DNA from: Microbacterium sp. Root53
GTDB taxonomy: Bacteria; Actinomycetota; Actinomycetes; Actinomycetales; Microbacteriaceae
Reading direction: 5' to 3'
Assembly: GCF_001426925.1 (NCBI RefSeq)
Contig: NZ_LMFR01000002.1
Coordinates: 31,104-95,103 of the forward strand
Length of the DNA stretch: 64,000 bases
The notes under the pieces are model-generated. The model ran no database searches and was not told the origin of the DNA. It saw only the letters and a list, made by a program, of their open reading frames with translations. A program made the translations under genes and the position numbers. The stretch's first letter is position 1; each line of letters opens with the position of its first letter. Of this stretch, positions 44,000 through 51,987 are shown one piece after another.

Positions 44000-44377
44000 T
44001 CAGACCTCGGGCAGGGTGCGCCCGAACATCTGCGCGGTGGCGCGGGCGGACGGGTTGCCGGCATCCGGGTCGGCACCCGCCTTCAGGAGCGTGCGGATGA
44101 CGTCGTCGTGCTGCTTGAACACCGCGCCGGCGAGCGGGGTCTGCCCCCGGCCGCTCACGCGGTCCACGTCGGCGCCGCGCTCCGCGAGCGCCGCGACCAG
44201 CTCGGCGTGCCCGTGGTACGCGGCGAGCATGAGCAGCGTCGATCCCTGCGCGTCCGCGAGATCGACCGGCACCCCGGAGTCGATGCGATCGAGCAGCCGC
44301 GCGGACTGACCCGTGCGCGCCATGTCGAACAGGCGGTCGGCGAACTCGGCGACGTCGGCCGGCATCTCATCCGTCAT
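44000..44377 (-). CDS. Ankyrin-repeat protein
   Basis: A 125-residue protein made of about three ankyrin repeats: GSTLLMLAAYHGHAELVAAL, then GQTPLAGAVFKQHDDVIRTL, plus a capping helix. It has no signal peptide or membrane segment, so it is probably a cytoplasmic protein-protein adaptor with an unknown partner. ATG 44377 is used; a TTG 12 bases upstream and an ATG 12 bases downstream are alternatives. It lies directly after the tRNA cluster terminator. Confidence 0.82.
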   Translation of the reverse strand: MTDEMPADVAEFADRLFDMARTGQSARLLDRIDSGVPVDLADAQGSTLLMLAAYHGHAELVAALAERGADVDRVSGRGQTPLAGAVFKQHDDVIRTLLKAGADPDAGNPSARATAQMFGRTLPEV

Positions 44378-44406
44378 GCCCTCAGTCAACCATCCCCGGA
44401 TGCGGA

Positions 44407-44437
44407 GAAGCCCGGGGCCTGAGGGCCGCCGGGCTTC
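44407..44437 (-). terminator. Terminator of the Gly-Cys-Val-Gly tRNA cluster
   Basis: The outer stem GAAGCCCGG pairs with CCGGGCTTC; the inner GGCC pairs with GGCC, with one bulged G. It starts 5 bases after the last tRNA gene. Confidence 0.75.
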
Positions 44438-44441
44438 GGAG

Positions 44442-44517
44442 TGGAGCGGATGACGAGACTCGAACTCGCGACCCTCACCTTGGCAAGGTGATGCGCTACC
44501 AACTGCGCTACATCCGC
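44442..44517 (-). tRNA. tRNA-Gly (GCC), copy with encoded CCA
   Basis: The acceptor pair GCGGATG/CATCCGC, the anticodon loop TTGCCAA (anticodon GCC) and a T-arm with GTTCGAGTC are visible. The 3' CCA is encoded directly after discriminator T. It is identical to the copy at 44766-44838 across the whole mature body. Confidence 0.95.
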
Positions 44518-44542
44518 ATGAGCCGGATACGGGATCCGCTCG

Positions 44543-44614
44543 TGCGCGATACTGGGATCGAACCAGTGACCTCTTCCGTGTCAGGGAAGCGCGCTACCGC
44601 TGCGCCAATCGCGC
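44543..44614 (-). tRNA. tRNA-Val (GAC)
   Basis: Acceptor GCGCGAT/ATCGCGC, anticodon stem CTTCC/GGAAG around CTGACAC (anticodon GAC), and T-loop GGTTCGATCCC. CCA is not encoded. Confidence 0.94.
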
Positions 44615-44642
44615 TCATCAAGAGCTGTATTCAATTATGACG

Positions 44643-44713
44643 AGGTGGCGACGGGATTCGAACCCGTGTAAACGGCTTTGCAGGCCGGTGCCTCGCCTCT
44701 CGGCCACGCCACC
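44643..44713 (-). tRNA. tRNA-Cys (GCA)
   Basis: Acceptor GGTGGCG/CGCCACC, anticodon loop CTGCAAA (anticodon GCA), and T-arm GGGTTCGAATCCC. CCA is not encoded. Confidence 0.94.
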
Positions 44714-44765
44714 GCGGGGGATCGAAACCCGCATGCCTGGATCTCCGGGGAGATCCAGGCACTCG

Positions 44766-44838
44766 AGCGGATGACGAGACTCGAACTCGCGACCCTCACC
44801 TTGGCAAGGTGATGCGCTACCAACTGCGCTACATCCGC
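44766..44838 (-). tRNA. tRNA-Gly (GCC), copy without encoded CCA
   Basis: The same mature sequence as the tRNA-Gly at 44442-44517, but the bases after the discriminator are CGA instead of CCA. It is first in the transcribed order Gly-Cys-Val-Gly. Confidence 0.95.
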
Positions 44839-44989
44839 ATCGCCCCCGATTCGCACCGGGCACTTGTTACACACTAGCCGACGACGGCGGCAGAGCCAAA
44901 CCAGCACCGGTGTCCGGGCGTGTCCGGCGGCTGCCCGCCGACGGCAGGGGCGCCGTGTCAAGCCGCTCCCCCGCGGCGGCGGCCACGCC

Positions 44990-44995
44990 TAGCCT
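44990..44995 (+). promoter_or_regulatory. -10 element of the leaderless small gene at 45003
   Basis: TAGCCT followed by 7 bases and the ATG. Confidence 0.5.
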
Positions 44996-45002
44996 CGAGC
45001 CC

Positions 45003-45191
45003 ATGGGAACCACGGACGACATGACCCCGGAAGAGAAGCGCCACGACCAGCTGACCTCCGCCCCGGGCGCGACCGAGGACGACGCGCGGCCCCGCATCGA
45101 GGTCTCCGAGCACGACGGAGTGAAGCGCATCGACATCGCCGACGACGCCCCGGTGCGACCCGGCGACCCCACGGAGGATCCCGAGGCCTGA
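45003..45191 (+). CDS. Small acidic protein, function unknown
   Basis: A 62-residue acidic soluble protein (MGTTDDMTPEEKRHDQLTSA, with a later RIEVSEHDGVKRIDIADDAP). The last 15 residues are Pro/Asp/Glu rich. There is no membrane segment or known motif. The ATG at 45003 is supported by a TAGCCT -10 at leaderless spacing. It ends 17 bases before a strong hairpin shared with the convergent tRNA-Val gene. Confidence 0.72.
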   Translation: MGTTDDMTPEEKRHDQLTSAPGATEDDARPRIEVSEHDGVKRIDIADDAPVRPGDPTEDPEA

Positions 45192-45208
45192 CCGTCGCCG
45201 GAGACGGC

Positions 45209-45236
45209 GAGAGCCCCCGGCGTGCCGGGGGCTCTC
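45209..45236. terminator. Terminator between the small protein gene and tRNA-Val(CAC)
   Basis: A 12-bp stem, GAGAGCCCCCGG and its perfect complement, with the 4-base loop CGTG. It is placed to serve both convergent units. Confidence 0.85.
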
Positions 45237-45241
45237 TGCGG

Positions 45242-45314
45242 TGGGCGATACCAGACTCGAACTGATGACCTCTTCCGTGTGAAGGAAGCGCGCTACCAAC
45301 TGCGCCAATCGCCC
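45242..45314 (-). tRNA. tRNA-Val (CAC)
   Basis: Acceptor GGGCGAT/ATCGCCC, anticodon stem CTTCC/GGAAG around TTCACAC (anticodon CAC), and T-arm with AGTTCGAGTCT. CCA is not encoded. It complements the GAC isoacceptor at 44543-44614. Confidence 0.94.
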
Positions 45315-45416
45315 GTGCTGTTCAGTTCCTCGGCCTTGCGGGCCGAGAAGTCATACTACCCGATCCTGCCTGCGCGTCCGAACCGCGCCCGCACCGGGCG
45401 TGGCGCGCGCCGCGCG

Positions 45417-46001
45417 TCAGCTCCCCGCGCCCCATCCGTAGCGCCGCTGCAGCGCGGCCGCGACGCGCGTGAAGCGGTCGAGATCGAGAGCCGCCGCCTC
45501 GCGGCGCATGCCGTCGGCGTGCACGCTGTACAGCTGGTCGAGATCGACCCAGGACTCCCGGCCGGCCGGATCCCAGGGTCCCGAGCCGAGCGGCAGGAAC
45601 TCGCGATCCCCGTCCTTCGACTTGCTGGTGAGCTTGACCGCGTAGTGGCGATCGGCGCCGTGGCGGGCGATCAGCAGGACCGGGCGGTCCTTGCCCCGGC
45701 CGTCGTTCTCGGCGTACGGCACCCAGGTCCACACCACCTCGCCGGCGTCGGCCTCGCCGTCGTGCTGGGGCGCGTAGGACAGCCGCAGTCGGGGGACGTC
45801 CTCCGGTCGCAGCTCCACGGTCTGGATGCCGCTCGGGGCCGCGTCCGCACGCGCGTCGCCGAGGCCGCCCGACTCGCCGCGCGATCCGGGCCGCGGGCCG
45901 CGGAGGCCGTCGTCGCGCCCCCGCCTCGGCCGGCGGGTCGCCGTCTCCAGCGCGCCGAGCGCCAGCTTCGCGAGCGTGCCGAGGAAGCTCTGTCGTGCCA
46001 T
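45417..46001 (-). CDS. PemK/MazF-like protein
   Basis: A 194-residue protein with an Arg/Gly-rich linker (residues 22-55) and a C-terminal PemK/MazF-like barrel: GEVVWTWVPYAENDGRGKDR, then PVLLIARHGADRHYAVKLTS. MazF toxins are mRNA interferases, but this actinobacterial variant has a long N-terminal extension and no antitoxin gene beside it, so toxicity is not implied. ATG 46001 follows TAGGCT by 6 bases (leaderless). A hairpin belonging to amt lies 56 bases upstream. Confidence 0.78.
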   Translation of the reverse strand: MARQSFLGTLAKLALGALETATRRPRRGRDDGLRGPRPGSRGESGGLGDARADAAPSGIQTVELRPEDVPRLRLSYAPQHDGEADAGEVVWTWVPYAENDGRGKDRPVLLIARHGADRHYAVKLTSKSKDGDREFLPLGSGPWDPAGRESWVDLDQLYSVHADGMRREAAALDLDRFTRVAAALQRRYGWGAGS

Positions 46002-46007
46002 GGCCCG

Positions 46008-46013
46008 AGCCTA
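46008..46013 (-). promoter_or_regulatory. -10 element of the leaderless PemK/MazF-like gene
   Basis: TAGGCT, then CGGGCC, then ATG. Confidence 0.6.
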
Positions 46014-46056
46014 TCGGCCGGGCCGGGGGCCGATCCTCGCGTGGCGCCGCAACACA

Positions 46057-46092
46057 CGGAGGGCGCCGCGGCCGAAGCCGCGACGCCCTCCG
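46057..46092 (-). terminator. Terminator after amt
   Basis: A stem of about 15 pairs with one C-A mismatch: outer CGGAGGGCG/CGCCCTCCG, inner CGCGGC/GCCGCG, loop CGAA. Its layout closely matches the rpsD terminator at 22709-22746. Confidence 0.82.
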
Positions 46093-46133
46093 CTCGGTGG
46101 GGTCTCCCGGTGCTGGGGGCACCGGTGGTGGGG

Positions 46134-47360
46134 TCAGTTTGCGAGCGTGTAGCCCGTCTCGCCGTGCACGACGGTGTCGACACCGGCGAGCTCGTCCTCG
46201 TTCTTCACGCGGAAGCCGATCGTCTTCTCGATCGCGAAGCCGACCGCGAAGGCGATGACGAAGGAGTACAGCGCCACAGCGACCGCGCTGACGGTCTGCA
46301 GGACCAGCTGCGAGAAGTCTCCCGTGTAGAACAGGCCCGCGTCCGTGGCGGCGAAGCCGAGGAAGATCGTGCCGATGAGGCCCGCGACGAGGTGGATGCC
46401 TACCACGTCCAGCGAGTCGTCGTAGCCGAGCTTCCACTTCAGCTCGATGGCCAGGGCGGCCACGGCACCCGCGATCGCGCCGAGGACCAGGGCCCAGCCC
46501 GGCGTCAGGTTGCCGGCCGCCGGCGTGATGGCGACAAGACCCGCGACGGCGCCCGAGGCGGCGCCGACCGAGGTGGCCTTGCCGTCCTTGAGCTTCTCGA
46601 CGATCAGCCAGCCCAGCACGGCGGCAGCCGGAGCGCCGATCGTGTTGAGGAAGCTCAGGCCCAGGCCCTCCTGGTCGCCGGAGAGGCCGGTGTTGAAGCC
46701 GAACCATCCGAACCACAGGATCGAGGCGCCCAGCACCACGAACGGGACGTTGTGGGGCTGGTGGATGCCCTTCTGGAAGCCGATGCGCTTGCCGAGCACG
46801 AGAGCGAGGGCAAGGGCCGCGGCACCCGCGTTGATGTGCACCGCGGTGCCGCCCGCGAGGTCGATGACCGCGTAGTCGCCGATGGTCCAGGACTGGATCC
46901 AGCCGCCGCCCCACACCCAGCCGGCGACGGGGAAGTACGACAGCGTCGCCCAGACGCCGGCGAAGACCAGCCACGCGCCGAACTTCGCACGGTCGGCGAT
47001 CGCGCCCGAGATCAGGGCCACGGTGATGATCGCGAACGTCGAACCGAACGCCACGTCGATCAGGTCGATGCCGGGGGCGGTCAGGCCGAAGCCGGCGAAC
47101 GGGTTGCCGGCGAAGCCGGGGATCAGCACGGCGGCGCCCTCGAAGTACTCGCCGTCACCGCCCGCGCCGGTGTAGATCATGTAGCCGTAGAGGATCCACA
47201 GCACGCCGATGAGGGCGATCGATCCGAAGCTCATCATGATCATGCTGATGACGCTCTTGGCCTTGACGAGTCCGCCGTAGAAGAACGCAAGGCCCGGGGT
47301 CATGAACAGCACGAGCGCCGCACTGGCGACGATCCAGATGCTTGACGGGGTGAGTTCCAT
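46134..47360 (-). CDS. amt: Ammonium transporter
   Basis: Amt/MEP/Rh channel that moves ammonium across the inner membrane. It is 408 residues with about 11 helices. GLAFFYGGLVKAKSVISMIM is the first signature. The pore region has GGTAVHINAGAAALALALVLG with one of the paired histidines, and the second is in VVGIHLVAGLIG. ATG 47360 is preferred over the adjacent GTG by spacing from AGAGG. No glnK or glnD follows, unlike the usual amt-glnK arrangement. A GlnR-type box lies 113 bases upstream. Confidence 0.95.
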   Translation of the reverse strand: MELTPSSIWIVASAALVLFMTPGLAFFYGGLVKAKSVISMIMMSFGSIALIGVLWILYGYMIYTGAGGDGEYFEGAAVLIPGFAGNPFAGFGLTAPGIDLIDVAFGSTFAIITVALISGAIADRAKFGAWLVFAGVWATLSYFPVAGWVWGGGWIQSWTIGDYAVIDLAGGTAVHINAGAAALALALVLGKRIGFQKGIHQPHNVPFVVLGASILWFGWFGFNTGLSGDQEGLGLSFLNTIGAPAAAVLGWLIVEKLKDGKATSVGAASGAVAGLVAITPAAGNLTPGWALVLGAIAGAVAALAIELKWKLGYDDSLDVVGIHLVAGLIGTIFLGFAATDAGLFYTGDFSQLVLQTVSAVAVALYSFVIAFAVGFAIEKTIGFRVKNEDELAGVDTVVHGETGYTLAN

Positions 47361-47472
47361 CACTACCTCTCATGTGTTGGATTGCAGGTCCGTCCGGTCT
47401 GACCGCGTGCGGATCCGCCATTCGGGTGCGCCAAGTCTCCCGAGCACCCGTTTCCCGGTGGGTGCTCAGCGT

Positions 47473-47488
47473 GTTTCCTGGGTGTTAC
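47473..47488 (-). promoter_or_regulatory. Candidate GlnR-type box upstream of amt
   Basis: GTAAC-ACCCAG-GAAAC on the minus strand fits the actinomycete GlnR pattern gTnAC-n6-GaAAC at every conserved position. Partial GAAAC and TTTAC half-sites lie a further 16-31 bases upstream (near 47504-47519). The gap 47361-47612 has no gene. Confidence 0.6.
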
Positions 47489-47552
47489 GCCGCGATGCGT
47501 CAGGTAAACATCGCGTTTCCTGACAGCGCGAATCCACCCAGATGCGTCGCGA

Positions 47553-47591
47553 AACGCCCCACGTGCGGCCGTGAGCCGCGCGTGGGGCGTT
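47553..47591 (-). terminator. Terminator after zapE
   Basis: A near-continuous stem of 17 pairs: AACGCCCCACG/CGTGGGGCGTT outside and GCGGC/GCCGC inside, loop CGTGA. It starts 21 bases after the zapE stop. Confidence 0.82.
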
Positions 47592-47612
47592 CGAAGGAGG
47601 ACGGTCGGCGCG

Positions 47613-48632
47613 TCAGGCGTGCGTCGAGGCGACGAGGCGGGAGATCGCCCGCAGGTACTTCTTCCGGTAGCCGCCTGCGAGCATGTCGTCGCCGAACACC
47701 TGGTCGAGCGACAGGCCGGTCGCGCGGACCGGCAGCTCGGCGTCGTAGACGCGGTCGACGAACGCCACGAAGCGCAGCGCCTCCGACTGGTCCGTGAGCT
47801 GGCGCACGTCGCGCAGCCCGATGGCGTCGACCCCGTCGATCAGGCGGATGTACCGCGAAGGGTGCACGCGCGCGAGATGGGAGATGAGGGCGTCGAACCC
47901 GTCGTCGCTGGCCGTGCCGAAGGCTGCCAGCGCCGCCTCGTACGCCGCCTCGTCCAGGACGGGCGCGTGCCCGGACAGCGAACGCTGGCGGAAGTCCACG
48001 CCGTCGATGCGGATGGTCTGGAAGCTGTCGGCCATCGCGTGGATCTCGCGCAGGAAGTCCTGCGCGGCGAAGCGCCCCTCCCCGAGCGCGTTCGGCGGAG
48101 TGTTGCTCGTGGCCGCGAGGCGCGTGCCGCCCTTCACGAGCTCGCCGAGCAGCCGCGTCATGACCATGGTGTCGCCCGGGTCGTCCAGCTCGAACTCGTC
48201 GATGCACAGCAGCGCGGAGCCCTGCAGGAGGTCCACGGTCTGCCGGTACCCGAGGGCCCCCACGAGGGCGGTGTACTCGATGAACGAGCCGAAGTACTTC
48301 CGGCGGGCGGGCACCGCGTGGTAGATCGACGCGAGCAGGTGCGTCTTGCCGACGCCGAACCCGCCGTCGAGGTACACGCCCGGCTTCATCTCGGGCGTCT
48401 TCGGCCGGCGCGAGAACAGCCCACCCCGCTTGGCGGGCGGGGCGCCCACCGCGAAGGTCGTGAGCAGCTCCTTCGCCTCCTGCTGGGACGGATACGACGG
48501 ATCCGCGCGGTACGTGTCGAAAGTCGCGTCGTCGAACTGCGGCGGCGGCACGAGGCTCGCCAGCATCTCCTCGCCGCTGAGCTGCGGCTGACGCTCGGTG
48601 AGGTGAACGATGCCGGTCGCGGTGGAGGTCAT
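47613..48632 (-). CDS. zapE: Cell division protein ZapE (AFG1-like ATPase)
   Basis: P-loop ATPase of 339 residues in the ZapE/AFG1 family. Walker A is YLDGGFGVGKTHLL and Walker B is LLCIDEFELDDPGD, followed by RLAATSNTPPNALGEGRF and RYIRLIDGVDAIGLRDV. ZapE interacts with the Z-ring in Proteobacteria; the actinobacterial role is less clear. ATG 48632 is chosen from the family N-terminus; a long upstream extension overlaps the sulfurtransferase gene and is rejected. It is divergent from that gene. Confidence 0.92.
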   Translation of the reverse strand: MTSTATGIVHLTERQPQLSGEEMLASLVPPPQFDDATFDTYRADPSYPSQQEAKELLTTFAVGAPPAKRGGLFSRRPKTPEMKPGVYLDGGFGVGKTHLLASIYHAVPARRKYFGSFIEYTALVGALGYRQTVDLLQGSALLCIDEFELDDPGDTMVMTRLLGELVKGGTRLAATSNTPPNALGEGRFAAQDFLREIHAMADSFQTIRIDGVDFRQRSLSGHAPVLDEAAYEAALAAFGTASDDGFDALISHLARVHPSRYIRLIDGVDAIGLRDVRQLTDQSEALRFVAFVDRVYDAELPVRATGLSLDQVFGDDMLAGGYRKKYLRAISRLVASTHA

Positions 48633-48794
48633 GGATTTCCGATCGTTACGCGCGCTGCCGGGGCCCCGATGCGCGCCCGCGCGGGGGCGCCTACCCTCGG
48701 AACAGGGGCGTGAACAGCCTAATCGCGCGTCGCCCCGCGGCCCATCCGGCCTCCCACCGCCCGGCATCGCACCACCGACATCCCAGGAGCACAC

Positions 48795-49694
48795 GTGAGC
48801 GTCGAGTTCGACCCCTCCCCCGCCTTCGCCGACTACGCCGAGCCCGGCCGCCTGGTCTCGACCGCGTGGGTCGCGGAGCACCTGGGCGCGCCGGGCCTGG
48901 TCGTCGTCGAGTCGGACGAGGACGTGCTGCTGTACGAGACCGGCCACATCCCCGGCGCCGTGAAGATCGACTGGCACACCGAGCTGAACGACCCCGTCGT
49001 GCGCGATTACGTCGACGGCGAGGGCTTCGCCCGGCTGCTGAGCGCCAAGGGGATCTCCCGCGACGACACGGTCGTGATCTACGGGGACAAGAGCAACTGG
49101 TGGGCCGCGTACGCCCTGTGGGTCTTCTCGCTGTTCGGCCACGAGGACGTGCGGCTGATGGACGGCGGGCGCGACCGCTGGATCGCCGAGGGCCGTCCCC
49201 TGACGACCGAGCCGGCCGCGCGACCCGCGACCGAGTACCCGGTGGTCGAGCGCGACGACTCCGTGCTGCGCGCGTACAAGGAGGACGTCCTGGTCCACCT
49301 CGGGAGCCCGCTGATCGACGTCCGGTCCCCCGAGGAGTACACGGGCGCGCGCACCACGGCCCCGGCCTACCCCGAGGAGGGCGCTCTGCGCGCCGGCCAC
49401 ATCCCGACGGCCCGCAACGTGCCGTGGGCCCGCGCGGTCGGCGAGGACGGCGGCTTCAAGCCCCGCGCGGAGCTCGAGGCGCTGTACCGCGACGAGGTCG
49501 GGCTGCGCGACGGCGACGACATCGTCGCCTACTGCCGCATCGGCGAGCGCTCGAGCCACACGTGGTTCGTGCTGAAGCACCTCCTGGGTTTCGAGAAGGT
49601 CCGCAACTACGACGGCTCATGGACCGAGTGGGGCTCGGCCGTGCGCGTGCCGATCGTGACGGGCGCCGAGCCCGGGGAGGCGCCCGCGGGCTGA
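48795..49694 (+). CDS. sseA: Sulfurtransferase (two rhodanese domains)
   Basis: Thiosulfate/3-mercaptopyruvate sulfurtransferase-like protein of 299 residues. The N-terminal rhodanese domain is inactive-type. The C-terminal domain carries the catalytic Cys in [15 protein letters not shown] at about residue 249; the [13 protein letters not shown] and [11 protein letters not shown] motifs are also present. The GTG start has an AGGAG ribosome-binding site. It is followed after 33 bases by a SufE-family gene, the same pairing as sseA-Rv3284 in Mycobacterium tuberculosis, suggesting a sulfur relay. Confidence 0.93.
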   Translation: MSVEFDPSPAFADYAEPGRLVSTAWVAEHLGAPGLVVVESDEDVLLYETGHIPGAVKIDWHTELNDPVVRDYVDGEGFARLLSAKGISRDDTVVIYGDKSNWWAAYALWVFSLFGHEDVRLMDGGRDRWIAEGRPLTTEPAARPATEYPVVERDDSVLRAYKEDVLVHLGSPLIDVRSPEEYTGARTTAPAYPEEGALRAGHIPTARNVPWARAVGEDGGFKPRAELEALYRDEVGLRDGDDIVAYCRIGERSSHTWFVLKHLLGFEKVRNYDGSWTEWGSAVRVPIVTGAEPGEAPAG

Positions 49695-49727
49695 CCCCGC
49701 CGCGCGCGCCGATGGGAGGATGGGGAG

Positions 49728-50171
49728 ATGATGCCCGAGTCTCTCCCCGCGCCGCTCGCCGAGATCCGCGACGAGTTCCTCGAGCTGGACGAGCCCGAGC
49801 GACTTCAGCTTCTGCTGGAGTTCTCGCGCGAGCTCCCGGAGGCGCCCGAGGAGTACCGCGACCATCCGGAGCTCACGGAGCGCGTGGCGGAATGTCAGTC
49901 GCCCGTGTACATCGTGGTGGAGGTCGCGCAGGACGACACCGTGACCATGCACGCCCTGGCCCCCGCCGAGGCGCCCACGACCCGCGGGTTCGCGAGCATC
50001 CTGGCGCAGGGCATCAGCGGGCTCACGGCCCAGGAGGTGCTCGCCGTGCCGGGTGACTATCCACAGTCCCTCGGGCTCACGCGCGCGGTCTCGCCGCTGC
50101 GCATCGCGGGCATGACCGGGATGCTGATGCGAGCCAAGCGGCAGGTCCAGGCACGCCTCGACGCGCGCTGA
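49728..50171 (+). CDS. SufE family protein
   Basis: SufE-type sulfur acceptor of 147 residues. The conserved cysteine is in RVAECQSPVYIVVE at about residue 57, and ASILAQGISGLTAQEVLAVP is the family helix. It probably takes persulfide sulfur from the upstream rhodanese or from a cysteine desulfurase. The start is the first of two tandem ATGs; the second at 49731 is equally possible. Confidence 0.92.
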   Translation: MMPESLPAPLAEIRDEFLELDEPERLQLLLEFSRELPEAPEEYRDHPELTERVAECQSPVYIVVEVAQDDTVTMHALAPAEAPTTRGFASILAQGISGLTAQEVLAVPGDYPQSLGLTRAVSPLRIAGMTGMLMRAKRQVQARLDAR

Positions 50172-50192
50172 GCGCGTCGATCCGGCCGGCGC

Positions 50193-51380
50193 TCAGCGGG
50201 TGGTGCCGAGTCCGCGCGCGGCCAGCCAGTCGCGGATCGCGGTGGTCCAGCGTCGCTCGTCGTAGTTCCAGAGCTTCGTGTGCCGCGCGACCTCGAACGT
50301 CTCCATCGTGACAAGGTCGGGGCGCGCCGCAGCGAGCGCGTGCGAGGCGTCGGACGGCACGTAGCCGTCGTCGTCGCTGTGCATGAGCAGGATCGGCACG
50401 TCCAGCTCGCCCGCGCGCGCGACCATGTCGAGCTCGTCGAACGGGATCCCGCGACCGGCACGGACGACGCGGGCCGTGAGCGGCGTGGACAGCGTGCCGA
50501 TGGCGGCGGTCGCGGCGAACGGCGGCACGCCCAGCTCCCGGGCGTGGTAGCGGAGCACCAGACGCCAGTCCACGACCGGCGACTCGAGGATGAGCCCCTC
50601 GAGCACGTCGCGGTGCGCGGAGTTGACCGAGGTCTGCAGCGCGATCGCGCCGCCCATCGACCACCCCATGAGCACGATGCGCCGTGCGCCGTGCTCGCGC
50701 GCCCAGCCGATCGCGGCGTCCACGTCGCGCCACTCCCGCGCCCCGAGTCCGTACTTGCCCGTGCGGCTCGGCGGCGCCTCGCCGTCGTTGCGGTACGAGA
50801 CGACGAGCGACGAGATCCCCGCCGCGTGGAAGACCGGCACGGCGCGCAGGCCCTCGGCACGCGTGGTGCCTCGGCCGTGGACGATCACGGCCCACACGTC
50901 GCCGCGTCCGGCGGAGAACAGCCACGCCGGCGCGTGGCCGACGGGGGTGTCGACCCACTCCTCGGTGTACGGAAGGTGCAGCTGCTCCGGCGCGTCGAAG
51001 TACCAGCCGCTGAACGACGCGTACGGGCCGACCTTGGTCCCGGCCGCGATGTGGCTGAGCAGCTTGCGCGTCACACCGCGGTCGTCGAGCGCGAGGACCG
51101 CCCCCACCTTCACGTAGCCCGCGCCGTTCGTGAACACCCCGTACCGCCCCGGCAGCACCGTGTCGGGAGTGTGCGAGAGCGTGATGGTCTGGGCCGCGCG
51201 GTCGATGCCCACGATCTCGACGTCGGCGACGCGGGGAGCCGGGGTCACGACCTTGCGCGCCACGTCGGCGATCCGCACGCTCAGCGCCGTCGCGACGCCT
51301 GTGAACAGCACTCCGAGGCCCACCATCGAGACGAGCGCCGATGCGGCGGCTGGGGAAGCGGCGCGCCTGAGGTGCTTCAT
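50193..51380 (-). CDS. Membrane-anchored alpha/beta hydrolase
   Basis: A 395-residue alpha/beta hydrolase with an N-terminal membrane anchor (about residues 10-35). A beta-rich domain of about 110 residues precedes the hydrolase fold. Nucleophile elbow GWSMGG (in IVLMGWSMGGAIAL), acid in MHSDDDGYVP and His in VARHTKLWN complete a triad. The oxyanion region is VIVHGRGTTR. The substrate is unknown. Its TAGAGT -10 overlaps that of the divergent DUF3000 gene. Confidence 0.88.
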   Translation of the reverse strand: MKHLRRAASPAAASALVSMVGLGVLFTGVATALSVRIADVARKVVTPAPRVADVEIVGIDRAAQTITLSHTPDTVLPGRYGVFTNGAGYVKVGAVLALDDRGVTRKLLSHIAAGTKVGPYASFSGWYFDAPEQLHLPYTEEWVDTPVGHAPAWLFSAGRGDVWAVIVHGRGTTRAEGLRAVPVFHAAGISSLVVSYRNDGEAPPSRTGKYGLGAREWRDVDAAIGWAREHGARRIVLMGWSMGGAIALQTSVNSAHRDVLEGLILESPVVDWRLVLRYHARELGVPPFAATAAIGTLSTPLTARVVRAGRGIPFDELDMVARAGELDVPILLMHSDDDGYVPSDASHALAAARPDLVTMETFEVARHTKLWNYDERRWTTAIRDWLAARGLGTTR

Positions 51381-51389
51381 GACCCTCCC

Positions 51390-51399
51390 ACTCTAATCT
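51390..51399. promoter_or_regulatory. Overlapping divergent -10 elements
   Basis: TAATCT (plus, 51394-51399) ends 6 bases before the GTG of the DUF3000 gene. TAGAGT (minus, 51390-51395) ends 9 bases before the ATG of the hydrolase gene. The two hexamers share two base pairs. Confidence 0.6.
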
Positions 51400-51405
51400 G
51401 ACGTC

Positions 51406-51987
51406 GTGAGTGGAGAAGGAGGCGCCCCGGCGGCGTTCGCCGCGGCCGAGGAGCAGCTGCGCGCGTCGACGTTCCGCAGCGACTTCGTGGTGCGCGAGAT
51501 CCCGTCGCCGCAGGGCGTCGCGCCGTTCAGCCTCGCGCTCGCGGGCGACGTCCGGCCGACCGCCGAGGGCGAGTCGCCGTACGGCACCGGCCGCTTCATC
51601 CTGCTGCACGACCCGGCCGAACCCGACGCCTGGGGTGGCGCCTGGCGCATCGTGGCGTTCGCGCAGGCTCCGCTGGAGCCCGAGATCGGCACCGATCCCC
51701 TGCTCGCCGACGTCGCCTGGTCGTGGCTGGTCGACGCGCTGGACTCCCGTCACGCGCAGTACCACTCCGCCTCGGGCACGGCCACCAAGATCCTGTCCAA
51801 GGGCTTCGGCTCGCTGGCCGACGAGGGCGATGGCGCCCAGATCGAGCTGCGCGCGTCGTGGACGCCCGACGGCCCGTTCGGCGCGCACGTGGAGGCGTGG
51901 GCCGAGCTGGTCTGCATGCTGGCGGGTCTCCCGCCCGGGTCGGAGGGCATCGCGGTCCTCGGAGAGCGGAGGAACCTGCATGGCTGA
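51406..51987 (+). CDS. DUF3000 family protein
   Basis: A 193-residue protein of an actinobacterial family with no established function. Recognisable segments are FVVREIPSPQGVAPFSLALA, GRFILLHDPAEPDAWGG and TATKILSKGFGSLADEGDGA. It is cytoplasmic with no membrane segment. The GTG start has a leaderless TAATCT -10. Its 3' end overlaps rnd by 8 bases, so the two are cotranslated; this DUF3000-rnd order is conserved in actinobacteria. Confidence 0.88.
   Translation: MSGEGGAPAAFAAAEEQLRASTFRSDFVVREIPSPQGVAPFSLALAGDVRPTAEGESPYGTGRFILLHDPAEPDAWGGAWRIVAFAQAPLEPEIGTDPLLADVAWSWLVDALDSRHAQYHSASGTATKILSKGFGSLADEGDGAQIELRASWTPDGPFGAHVEAWAELVCMLAGLPPGSEGIAVLGERRNLHG

Noticed and set aside
44618..44961. 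Small minus-strand frames across the tRNA cluster
   Set aside because: They translate tRNA genes and have no ribosome-binding site or motif.
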